Shown piece after piece: positions 32,009 through 42,757 of a stretch of DNA of 64,000 nt. The DNA is taken from assembly GCA_910589415.1 (NCBI GenBank), contig OU342631.1, positions 18,972,001-19,036,000 of the forward strand, read 5' to 3'. Both the position numbers and the translations under genes were made by a program. The stretch is from Malachius bipustulatus (taxonomy: Eukaryota; Arthropoda; Insecta; Coleoptera; Melyridae). How positions within the stretch are numbered: the first letter of the stretch is position 1; each line of letters opens with the position of its first letter. The notes beneath the pieces are model-generated. The model did not search any database and was not told where the DNA came from. It worked only from the letters and a program-made list of their open reading frames with translations.

Positions 32009-32760
32009 CCTAGCACTTCTATAGCTAGCTTCTATATTTTATTTATTAAAACTGATTTTTTTCAATCGGAAGCTATTGAGGATCCACTTCTGAAAATATT
32101 CAATCTTCTCGTTGATAAAATTCCATCTTCAATTATAAAAAGCGACTTGTTTCAATCTTAAATGAAGAATTTCGTGCCAAAACCCCAAACATTTTGACAT
32201 TATGTAGAGCTATTGACCAAGGCGACTTTACTATACAGAAATGAATTTTTTCTTGGGAAATCATTAATGGATCCACTTCTCCACACAAGATTTCGTCTTT
32301 TCCTTAATCAAAGCAAGTAGGTATATAAACTTTTCCACACTTTGATCAGGAACTTCATGCCAAAAAATTGCAAAATGTTCGACATTCTGTATATAACGCT
32401 GCTTCATTCACTATGGGCTTCTGTACACTATTGAGAAAATTTTTTCCTCAGAGGGACTTCTAAAGCAGTAATATAAAAAAAAAAATCTGGGAAGATTATT
32501 GAACTCAGTTTTCAAGGTATTTTCATTTTTTATATCTATGCTCCTAACAAAATAAACATTTTTGCCCAAATAGTATCAAAAATTCATGCGGAATTGCCGA
32601 TAATTCCGACATTTTTTTCATACGCATCAAGAATTTCATGCCAATACAACTAAAAAAAAATATTCGTCATTTTATAACACCCAAAATTAGAGCCTCAACT
32701 TTAGCAATTTCAGCAGAAAATTGAAGAAACTAGAAACAAATATTATGTATTCTTGAAACT
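32009..32760. repeat. old degenerate repeat with TTTCATGCCAAAA phrases
   Basis: AATTTCGTGCCAAAACC...GACATTATG (32168), AACTTCATGCCAAAAAATT...GACATTCTG (32349) and AATTTCATGCCAATAC (32630) recur with intervening diverged sequence. They match the phrases left of the retrotransposon. Confidence 0.5.
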
Positions 32761-32881
32761 TGCAGAAATTGTTAAAATATTTAAATATTATTACATGTAA
32801 TCATAATCGAACATAAAGTCTGGACATTCACCTCTCGCGAACTATCAAATAAAACAGAAACAAAGGGTGAATTGTACTCAC

Positions 32882-33046
32882 TTTGCAGAGCAGTTCCAGT
32901 GGCACTGAGCACGCCCTGGAGGGACCTGGAGTTGTGCTGCAACAGGGCTGCGAAACTCCTTTGGGCCCGTTTTCTTAATTGAACCTCCGTATCCTCGTCG
33001 CAGCATTGTCCTCCGCATATGCTACCTGGAATATTATTAGATCCAC
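32882..33046 (-). CDS. dally: internal exon of a glypican (Dally-like heparan sulfate proteoglycan core protein)
   Basis: Glypicans are GPI-anchored cell-surface heparan sulfate proteoglycans that shape Wnt, BMP/Dpp and Hedgehog signalling. Read on the minus strand, the exon encodes SICGGQCCDEDTEVQL followed by an arginine-rich helical stretch with F-A-A-L-L-Q-H and SLQGVL. This is the glypican pattern at the start of the cysteine-rich domain: Cys-X3-Cys-Cys, then TE..L, A...F..LL.H and SL.G.L. It is most like Dally and could be Dally-like. A good splice donor follows (CAAA|GTGAGTAC, plus coordinates 32874-32881). Two in-frame acceptors 21 bp apart fit the other end: TTTAACAG|G (exon to 33046) and TATTCCAG|G (exon to 33025). 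I chose the first because the branch point would otherwise be too close. Flanking introns are phase 1 on both sides. Signal peptide, remaining domain and GPI signal are not in the window as far as I can see. Confidence 0.8.
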
Positions 33047-33248
33047 CTGTTAAAGTCCCATTTTAAAATATAATGAGCGAATTTTTTTAATAAAATGAAG
33101 TTTTATTAAGTAATAAAAATATCCCAATTAAAACAGTATATTCCACCTTAATTACTTCATAATTATTCAGAAAAAATTAACCTTCAGTTTCAGCAAAGGT
33201 TATTATATTTAGTCTTGAACGGGGTACAATAACTCTATAGTACAGGTC
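33047..33248. other. intron sequence upstream of the glypican exon
   Basis: AT-rich DNA. On the minus strand an in-frame stop (TAA) occurs shortly before the acceptor, confirming that the exon does not extend into it. Confidence 0.5.
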
Positions 33249-34010
33249 GACACATCTAATAAGGTGGCCGCTGAGAGGCGCAGATCGAGAAGCGAGAGGT
33301 TTTTAGAAAGAAAGCGACATATTCAAACCATGCCCGTGGTCGGTACACTGAGTATCAAAGTTCTTGACTAAAAATGAATTTTCTGTAATTAATGTTAAAA
33401 TACGGAATTTTATTACTTTAGTAACGACTTTTGTATCACGACTTTGGCCAAAAAGTATTTTATTTTTAATATATGAAGATGCGGTCACCATAATTCACAA
33501 CTCACGAGCACGAGGTTTAGCTCAATATTTTTGAACCACGCTGCACTATTTGAATAGAGAAATGCTGGGTTGTCAAGTTGACAGTACGGTCCGATTTTAC
33601 ATTTAAATAAAACCAAAAAGATAACAAAATTATTATCGAACGCTCCCTTCGCTCTCTTCGCTAGTCCACATTGACTTGACGAGTACTGACATACCTATTT
33701 AATTAATAAATAAGCGGATTGGAAAATACGGCGATTTAAATTATTTGATTGACTTACCGAATTAATGACTCAAAAACACCTCTATTAATGAATTTATAAA
33801 CAATACGTTTTTTATATGCTGATAAGATAAGACAGTACCGAAATTACTATTATCTGGTGCTTTTTAGTTTCTTTTGTCATTTCAATTGACTTTGCATAAA
33901 GTCTTAACCTGTCTGCATGGATAGTAAAATTCGTTAAATCTGACAAACTTGAAAATTAAGCCACTCCCCAAAGGCTACTGCGCCACTGGCCACCTTACGT
34001 GTGTCAAGCT
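33249..34010. mobile_element. inverted-repeat DNA element with TAAGGTGGCC ends
   Basis: The left end (33249-33283) reads GACACA, TAAGGTGGCC and GGCGCAG. The inverted right end (about 33977-34008) reads GACACA, TAAGGTGGCC and GGCGCAG with small spacing differences. The 0.7 kb between has no transposase. It is probably a non-autonomous DNA transposon of a family I do not recognise. It lies about 200 bp upstream (in gene sense) of the glypican exon. Confidence 0.5.
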
Positions 34011-37000
34011 GTATTTATATTAATGCCTTTTCTTTTATTTTAATTAAAATGATTGAGGTTTCAAGACGTTTATCAAAAAGTTACTCGTTCCATCACCACA
34101 GTAGGCTGTTAATTTTCCGGCTGGGAAAGCTCACTTTTAACATACATTTCAACAACGGAGCACAAAATAATATCGCAGCGGAGGCTCTATTTATCTCCTG
34201 GTCTGGTCTCGGAGTGATTTTCTTCGTTTATTCATTTCGCAAGACAAATTTCTGCAGTAAAATTATGGCGAAATGTTTCTCCATGGACGACAAATGAACT
34301 CGCGCTAAAATGAAACACTGTATTGTGCGCTAGTAATATCCACCCTTTTAATTAAAAGAGCATTTTTAAGACATTTCCATGAAGAGCGCAATGCTGCGAA
34401 GCAAAAATTATGGAAGCTTAATTGCTGGATTGGAGTGATATTAAAAGAAACACTAAAAAGTCGCTCGCTGCACTTGGTTTCATCGCCCCTATAAAATGAA
34501 ACGTTTCATTCCATATCAAGCGGAAGTTTTAAAAATTAATTAGTGAACTGTTTCGGTGTTGCTTAACATGTTCCCTGAAAATTATATGCTGGAGATCGGG
34601 TAAATCTAGACATGCACGAATATTTCGAGCACTTACAAGGGAATTATATATTAGCAGGGATTTATTTAAGGCCCATAACACGAGCTTTGCGTCGATAAAG
34701 AAGTTCAAATCTTGATCGCTACTGTTTTTAGAGATTTCGAAGATATGGAATCAGGAATTAATGAACAGCTCAGAGTTTAATTATCAAAATTACGGAGTTC
34801 TGAAACTTCAAATTAGACATGCAATATCATTTAGAAAACGCAAAGATCGTAGCAGCCAATAAACATCTTCGATACTACAGCAGGCTTTTCAGCAAGCTGC
34901 TGCAGTATCACCCGGCTACCATTTACATAACATAAAAACCCTTCTACCATCACCAACCAGTTTTCCCGCAAGCTGTTTTACGTCACCCAATTCCAGTGTA
35001 CCACAGCCTGTTGTACCTCTACAAGGTGTTTTTGAAATTTCTGTGTGAAAAGTTTCTGATAAAATAAAGCTCGAAGTTCCCATATATTCATTTTTCTTTC
35101 TTTATGAAACAAAAAAGCTATTTCAACCCAAAAATCCAAAAACTCTATCGACTATTTCTCAATACAATCCGTATTTACTTGAAAAAAAAAAACAACCGAA
35201 TTTCACTTAACCGGATTGGAGAAAAACCGCATCACCCCTGACCAGAAAATCATTTCCCACATCATGTAACTTATTTTTTGTGTCACTGCACGGCCTGTCG
35301 CGGTGCGTCCCTTCCCTTAGCGGTCTCAAAGCCGCAGCATTAAATTCAAACTTCAAACAGAGCCATGCAGACTTAAAATAATGGTCACGGCGAGCCCGGT
35401 CTCCAACCCTTGGGTCATATAGCACTGCCAATTGGACAAAAACCCCAGACTTCCTGTAGTTGTAATATTATAAACGAGACTGAAATCCCGATCCTGGCTT
35501 ATCCAGACGGCGAACGGATCGATATAAGCGGCGCCAAAACAAAGCGTTTCTTCGGCGGTCCGCTCGATTCGACTTCAATGAATTATTGCTTGTGAACGTT
35601 CTTGCAGTCCAAAAACTTAGTAGGCAATTGAAAAAGGTTCGTTAAATCGCGGAAAATTCTCATTTCTAACGATTCTTTGATTATTGTTTAATCATTAGCT
35701 ATTTTTGAGAATTTCTAACTTGTACTGCGATTATGTAAAAAAAAATGTTTATGACTTTATTTTAAGATTTTCAACTTTTCAAGCGTACATTTATGGACTG
35801 TTGCATTATGCAACAAGTCTGGATCAATTATAGAATACCATGCCAGCTCCCCCCACAAGGGAAACTACTTTGATAAAATAGAACAGCAAAGTAAAACTTA
35901 GGAAACATCTCGTAACTAAACCTAATAAAATAATTATCCCGGCAGCGAAGCGAATCCTTATTCCTTTTCTGTCCAGAAATTATAGGACGCTCAAAAGCTA
36001 AAAGTGCACTGCGAAGACGGTGGAGAAAATAATGAGATTCCTGCAGTGCAAGGCAATTCCGTAACACCTGATCCTCCGGAGACCGCAACCAGGACTGAAG
36101 TGAGATTAACGATACCTACAGGATTAAAGAATCATAAATATTTATTATCCCGGAATTGGATTGAACGGGGCCCGCCGTAACAAACCTTGATTAGATTTTT
36201 TTATTGGAAATATTACGATCGGATAATAAATCTTAATTGGGGTAAAATAAAACTGAGACCGCCAAATAAATTTACTGCTGTTTGATTTGATCATGTTTTT
36301 CCTCTTCCCGGACGTAGGGCATCAGCGACACATACATACGTTATAAGCTTGCGATATAAAATAAACTGAATTTTCACGAATGCTAGAAATTAAACATGAA
36401 CTGGCCCGAGCAGAATTTTTAGTCTTTACTACATTACATCAACGACTATCCTCGGTTTTATAACATAGGTACTTGGTTTGAAACTGGGAAACAATTTTTT
36501 AAGTGAGATACGTTATAGTAACAATAAGGTACCTACCTTAACAGTACATACCGTGCAATGTGCTCAATAAAAATTGAAACAATTGTAAATTTATTGAAAA
36601 CTGCATGGTCCCAGATCGAAAAATTACAACGCACCTGCTCGAACAAGACTTTTTTAGCACGTCGCCTCTGAAAGTTTACTTTTCGGTAGGAAACAGTTAT
36701 CCGAAATCTAGAAGGCTTCTTTACCGTTATTTGGTTGACAGTAGAGTCAGTAAGAAAATATTATCCTTTTTCAAAAAGAGGTTTTTAGGATTTATCCGAT
36801 ATTTTGAAACCCCTAGTAGATAGTTTTGATTTCAAATTAGATTCTGAAGAGTATATAAAATAGTCAACTATTCTCGAATTTAGCTGACCCTGTTTCTCCT
36901 GCCGTTTGCGAGATCCCAATGATGGAGGGTACAAAAATTTTCCACCCTGTATAAAGTATTCGCTTCCCATCTAAAGTGATTCCCATCACCACCAAAGTAG

Positions 37001-37150
37001 AGAATATACGTATAGGAATCTTATTACCCTGCCGCAGTGGCTATTGGTAAATAAACTTCAAATTTACTATAGCTATACTTTGTAGTTCCGAATGGTACTT
37101 CGTACTTGACGGTTCCAGCTGGTGCGCTGGAACCTCCAAAAGAACCAGAT
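34011..37150. other. intron-like DNA with GC-richer patches
   Basis: No exon is recognised. A patch at about 35270-35600 is GC-richer than its surroundings and has no recognisable coding potential; it may be a conserved regulatory element. A CACCCTGTATA word near 36942 looks like one end of a CAGGGTG-type element, without a visible partner. Confidence 0.3.
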
Positions 37151-37773
37151 CAGGGTGTCTAAATGTACCAACAGGTTAAATTAGGCCAATTAAGTCCTCG
37201 ACTTATTGACACCTTACATAACCTGCCAAGTTCGATTGATTCGAAAACAGTTAAGTTTGTCAGTCCTATACTTTCATGATAGTCAACAGGTATGAAAATT
37301 GACAATGATCAATCAAACAAAACATCAAAATTGTCGATACCTACTTTATTGTGTTTTTTCGAGTAACTGGAACCTTAATAAGGTTAGCTGTGAATAAAAT
37401 AAGTGGTGAAAATCACTGATTTTTTTTTCATTGATAGCAAGAACGTTACTGTTACTTTGAACTTTACTACATGTTTCCGCGACTTGAAAGTTAAACAAAC
37501 TTTGAAGTAAATATTAGATAACTTCTCAAAGTTGATGCTATATACTACATATTATTACCTCAACTAAGGTTCCAATTCCAACGATCTTTAGGTAACTTTA
37601 TTCTTAGTGACAACAACGTTCCCCAGACTTTAAAAGTTTCTAAAAAGAAGCAAAACTTTGTGGTATCGATTTAACGTATAAATAACTACTAACAGTGTTA
37701 CCTATAAAAATTATAAATTGGGATAATAATAACTTAAGTAACTCATCATAAATTTAGTTTTTAGACACCCCAG
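37151..37773. mobile_element. possible diverged inverted-repeat element
   Basis: CAGGGTGTCTAAATG at 37151 and the inverted TTTTTAGACACCCCAG ending at 37773 form a short imperfect terminal repeat of about 13 bp. The interior has no gene. Target duplication and inner inverted repeat are not evident, so this is weak. Confidence 0.3.
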
Positions 37774-40060
37774 TTGCAACTAGTTTTACTGGCTTGAGGA
37801 TTCTCCATTTGCAGCGTGTTCAGATTTACATTTGCGGCGTGGATGTGTCCACTATCCAGATGATGATGAATCCAGAATCACATCTAAATCACTATTGAAC
37901 ATATTTCGATATTACTGCATCTTGAACACATTTATTATTAAATTGTATCTCAACTCGAGTTATTTATAGAGTATTAATTATATGTAAAAGCAACACATAA
38001 TGAAGGTTAAGTCCAGTTCTCACAAGACAGATTGGTGCTCATTACAAGAAATTAGTGCCGGTAAATAAGTGGTAAGAACCGGAGAATGTATTAATTAAAA
38101 AATCAGGTTACCGTAGTTATCATATAAGTAGCTTAATAAGCTCCAGTTCTGCGCCGCTTCTGTTTACTTCGAGCTGCGTTTATGACTTATTATTATGAAA
38201 CTGCCCCGTTTCATTTTCAATCGCCAGAAATTCAAACTATTTTATTCCATTCCATGTAGGTATTATTGGTATGTGATGGCAGTACAAAAATGGAGATGGA
38301 AGGTAATTAATATTAGCTCTCACGGTTCAGGACTTAACATCAGTATTACATTTATGTGAGACGTCTTCACACATTTTTCTTCAATACTCTTCAATAAATG
38401 GAGTAAGATATTATCCCCTTCAAAAAATTTAAATAATATTCAAAGAGATTTTTAATGTGATTATAAGAAACTTGAGTACATTTTTATAGGCGGTATAGGT
38501 TTTAGTCTCTTCTGTGATTATTCAAATCGGTGCATGATGAATTTATAGGGGATGGCTATAGCGGAAATAATTAATCTGCAATTAAATCGATCAAGATGCG
38601 ACCGGTCAAATTGATATGTATTTTAATTCCACCTATACCTCACGGCTAAAATAACGTGCAGTAAAGGAAAATTTTCTCTTTGCCGCTTCTCCTTCAGTGA
38701 AAATATGTTTCCTCCAAACAACTCCGAAATCGCTTTTTTAGTAATTTCAGTTCTGCAGCACGTTTCGGTCGTGAGGTATAGAACGAAAAATATTTATTCC
38801 CTGTAAATATGTGCATGTACACATACGTACTCGCATCAGTAGAAAGAGATGGGTTAATGCGAAACCGTCATTATTAATCCTTCATCAGCAAACATGAGAA
38901 AAATTCCCTCGATATTTGTAGTGGGTAATTAATAACTTTTCAGTATCGATGTTCGTTGCTAACGCAACCGACCTAAAACCGAGCAGGGGTTTCGCCAATT
39001 AATTATTAAAAGACAAAAGTTAATCGGGAAGTCCGATGGAAAATTCTCAAACTGAAACCCCAGCAGATTGGAAACCGCAAAATCGCAGAAATTGGAAGTA
39101 AATAAATAATTTTGTTTTTTGAAGTTGATTATGAAGTATCTTGGAAAAAGTAAATCATTGACGATGCCATTAATAGACTATACGGAGTTTTTTTGCACCG
39201 CGAAATTAAGTGTTTCCTCCAGAGAAATATCCCAACATTTGATTGCGAAAACGTTAACTCAAACAAATGCAATTTGGGAAACTCATTTAGAAAATAGGAT
39301 TTTCCACTCCGAATAGAATTCGGAATCGCGTGCGTGCCGTCAGAAATTCCTCTTTGCGATTTTTACATACCCTTTCTGTGCAAGCAATCAAGCTCTTTAC
39401 ATTTCGCTCGATTTTTTTTATTCGATCAATAGTTAATGCTTGCATTCGATAGGAAAGCTGCGATGAAAACCAGTATAGAAGGTGTTCAAAGCAATTTTCA
39501 TATCAAAATCGGTTGTGGGAAATCTCATGAAGAATTTTTACTGTGCCGCCATAAAAGATTGCACATTAATATTTTATTTGTCACGACGTCTTCTAATATT
39601 ATACCTACCTGCTATCGCAATTCAGGGGGTGATTCTGCATGAATTTTTTTTTTTTTCGTTCAATAAAATTGAGATCTTGCGGGCAATTGGTATGCGCATG
39701 CGCATCACACCAAGCTTTAATAATCTAGTTTTGAATAAAAAAAATGTTTTGAGGTTCCCCACCACTTTATTTTTGAAGTTATTAAAAAAAAAACTACAAG
39801 ATAACAAAAAATAAAGCTATTTAAGCTTGACACCCACGATTTTTTTAATATACCTTTTGAAAAATGATGAAAAATTTCAAATTTTTTATTTGGTCATGGC
39901 TGTTACGTCCCCTAGCGGTAATTTTAGAAGCTCAAGACTATTTTCCAACGATTTTTTAGGGTCACTATCCTTTGAATTTTTTTTGCCTCAGGATGTACGA
40001 CGCTTAGTTTCTGAGATGTTCCGATGACTAGTCCGGTACTTACCTACCTATTTCGTTATA
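37774..40060. other. intron-like AT-rich DNA
   Basis: No supported gene. Short frames at 39119-39316 and 39436-39814 have no recognisable content, and the last crosses homopolymer runs. Confidence 0.35.
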
Positions 40061-40750
40061 CAGGGTTATTTTAAATAAGTGCGAAAAGTGCTTTAAATAA
40101 GTGCTGATTGAAAGGAAAAAAGTTCCTATATATTAACGTGCGTCCGCAAATGCACCGTTTTTGAGATACAGTGTTAAAAAAATATTATTTTTCCAGCGTT
40201 TTGAAGATATCAAACTGTCATCAAAAAGAGTATCATCACGTTAAGAGGAACTTTTTCCCTTGGAATGAGTCAAGGAATCACCCCCAATTTTCCGTAGTTA
40301 TTTAGGAAAACCTTGAAATTTGTTGGTTGAACTTTGAAAAAAGGTTGGAGTTTTTAAAAATCACCAAAGATTTTTTAAAATTTTTATTGTCAACCCTTTA
40401 TAACAATAAGAGATTAATGGATTAATGCCACTATTCTCAAAGCTTTACTGCCACTAATAGCTCGAAAATATTTAAACAAATAAGAATGAAGATTTGCCAT
40501 TTATACGGATTAGAATGACATATGTAAATAATTGATTACATAATTACGGGTATCATTTATTTTAAAATAATCTCCAATCAAGATTTTTATCTCATCCAAA
40601 TTTGAAAAAAAAACAAGCCCTTAACTCCGCTCCCCTCCTATAGAGGGGAGTAACAGGGAAAGTTAAAAATTTTGAAGATGTGGCGTTAATTTTCTACGAG
40701 GTATTATACCCTGAAACTTCTGGCATATATTTAGAAACACCCTGTTTCAC
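40061..40750. repeat. repeat with CAGGGT-type ends (uncertain)
   Basis: TATACAGGGTTATTTTAAAT at about 40061 and an inverted AAACACCCTGTTTCA near 40740 resemble one another only over the first 20 bases or so. Inside is the common insect-repeat phrasing 'AAATAAGTGC...TTTTTGAGATACAGTG'. A small GGGGAG palindrome lies near 40640. It is probably a diverged mobile element. Confidence 0.3.
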
Positions 40751-42263
40751 CCCCGAATTCTAACTCTATACTGTGACACGAATAATAATACTTTTAGAAC
40801 CTTCATTAAGACGGTAGTCCTCCTGGGATACTAGTACTATACCGACCCTTGTCTCTTGTCTCTTGACTTCCACTTTAAATTGAATAAACACAATAATCCC
40901 TTTACCTAACTGGGTTCGTTTCGTTGCTCAATTTAAGTCGAATCATATCAGGTTAAAATCGGTCAAGTTTTGGTCTGATCGGGTCATGCTTAAATTAAAC
41001 ACGGTTACTTCCCTGCTCGAGATGGACTTTCGCAAGAAAAATAAATTGGGAACTTCTATAGAAGAAAATTTAATAAATCTCGAGTTTTAAGAAGAGAACA
41101 ATAATAATACTTACACAGATAGAGATACGACACTGAATTTTATTGAGCAAATTTCTTTATATACACCCCGAAGAAACAATATAAATTCAAGTAATCAAAT
41201 GCCAAAATAAAAAACTCTGAGAAGTAGAAACAAAAGTCAAGATTCTCCTAATATCTAATATGTAAAAAGGCCATTAGTGAAGTATACAAGAAAAACGATT
41301 TCCCCTCGAGGCCCGAGCCGAAAAAAAAACCTAATTCATACCGAAAGATTGTAAAAGTTTCGGGGAGAAAAGTTTCCACGAATATAACAAAATTTGTCTG
41401 GCTCCCAAATAAATCGAATTTTAAAATATTTATTCCCCAGGCAATGTTTGCGAAGTTTAAGAGTTGTGAAAATAGGGGTAGGTAAGTAAAGAATGAACTT
41501 GGGGGAAACGAAACAAACTTCGGCAAACAAGACAAGTGAATATTTAATAACATAACAGAAGCCTTTTAAATGTACTGTATCTTCCGAACCTTGGCGCTGT
41601 TTAGAAGTGTAACAACACAACTTTCGTTTTTCCCATCATATAAATAATTTCCCACCATGAATTTCAACGAAGCAGGAATCTCCCGACAGGCGATAAACAA
41701 CAAATCGCTCACAGTTAGTGAACAATAATTCGTATCATAAGAGAATTCGGAAATCAAACTAGTAATTACCGAGTTAAATAAGAGGGAATAAAACTCCCCG
41801 AAGAATAAGCACTTCTCGACGAGACCGCTCAAACTTTAAATAAAATCTGAACGTATTTGCTGATGGAAATTGGAACCCAAAGTGGAGAGTCGATACGTCT
41901 CACGGTATACAGGAATAAATCCAATAAAAAATCTGAAAGAGCGCTGAAATGAGGTTAAGATCCTTAGTATCGAGAAGCCAGTAAAGATGAGAGGGATGCC
42001 GAGGCTGAGCGGGGTTTTCCTGGGTAGGTACTCCTTTGCATACATCAAACAAACGCAGGGAGTTTCAGGTGGATCAGGGCTCGAGGAAAAACATGCAATC
42101 TCCAAGCTAAACAGCAAATCAATAGCTGATAAATTTCTCTTTAAATAAGCCAGATTCAATCACAAGAAACTTCCACTATAATAACATCCCCTTAACAGCG
42201 GAAAACCCGCTGGGATCAGGAATCACAAACTTTGATGATAATAAGTAACATGTCTTTTTATTA
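40751..42263. other. intron-like DNA, nothing recognised
   Basis: Several minus-strand ATG frames of about 90-107 codons overlap at 41248-42159 in different frames. They encode hydrophobic, unrelated peptides with no domain that I know. Confidence 0.3.
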
Positions 42264-42265
42264 TA

Positions 42266-42757
42266 CAGGGTTATCATGCAGTAACTCGCGCACTCGGAGG
42301 TTGCTGTGATAAACTTCACTTTTTAAGAGTGGTAAATTTTCTTACCGCATCAGTGCTGCAAGTTCTTTTTTCCTAAAGATATGACCATTTCTGTAAAAAC
42401 ATACCTAAGTGGCTACCCAGCATTGAACATGTGTATAAGTTCCTGTTGCCAGGGTTGCCAGACTTCAAATTTCTTTCAGATTTAGGTATGTTATCATTGT
42501 TATCAATTTTCAACATTTTCAATTCCTCTGTAAAGAGATTATGTGGAAAAAAATAGTCTAATTACATGGGATTCTTCCAGAGACTATACACTTATTTTTG
42601 TCATCGTTATTAAAATAATCAGCTACAAACTTGGATTAGGGAAGTTCTGTACTTATAACTCCAAAAACTAACCATTGGATTAATTTTTTTTTTTGTAGAT
42701 TTTCCTTAATTTTAATGGGCTCTATTCGGAATGTGCGCGAGTAACTAATACACCCTG
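42266..42757. mobile_element. MITE, 492 bp, CAGGGT terminal inverted repeats, TA target
   Basis: The left end CAGGGTTATC..AGTAACTCGCGCAC and the inverted right end CAGGGTGTATTAGTTACTCGCGCAC match over about 30 bases. A TA dinucleotide flanks each end (42264-42265 and 42758-42759). TA duplication with CAGGGTG-type ends suggests a non-autonomous Tc1/mariner-type element. No transposase is present. Confidence 0.7.

Noticed and set aside
41248..42159. Cluster of minus-strand frames of about 90-107 codons
   Set aside because: Overlapping in different frames, hydrophobic and unrelated to any family I know. They have no splice or promoter context.
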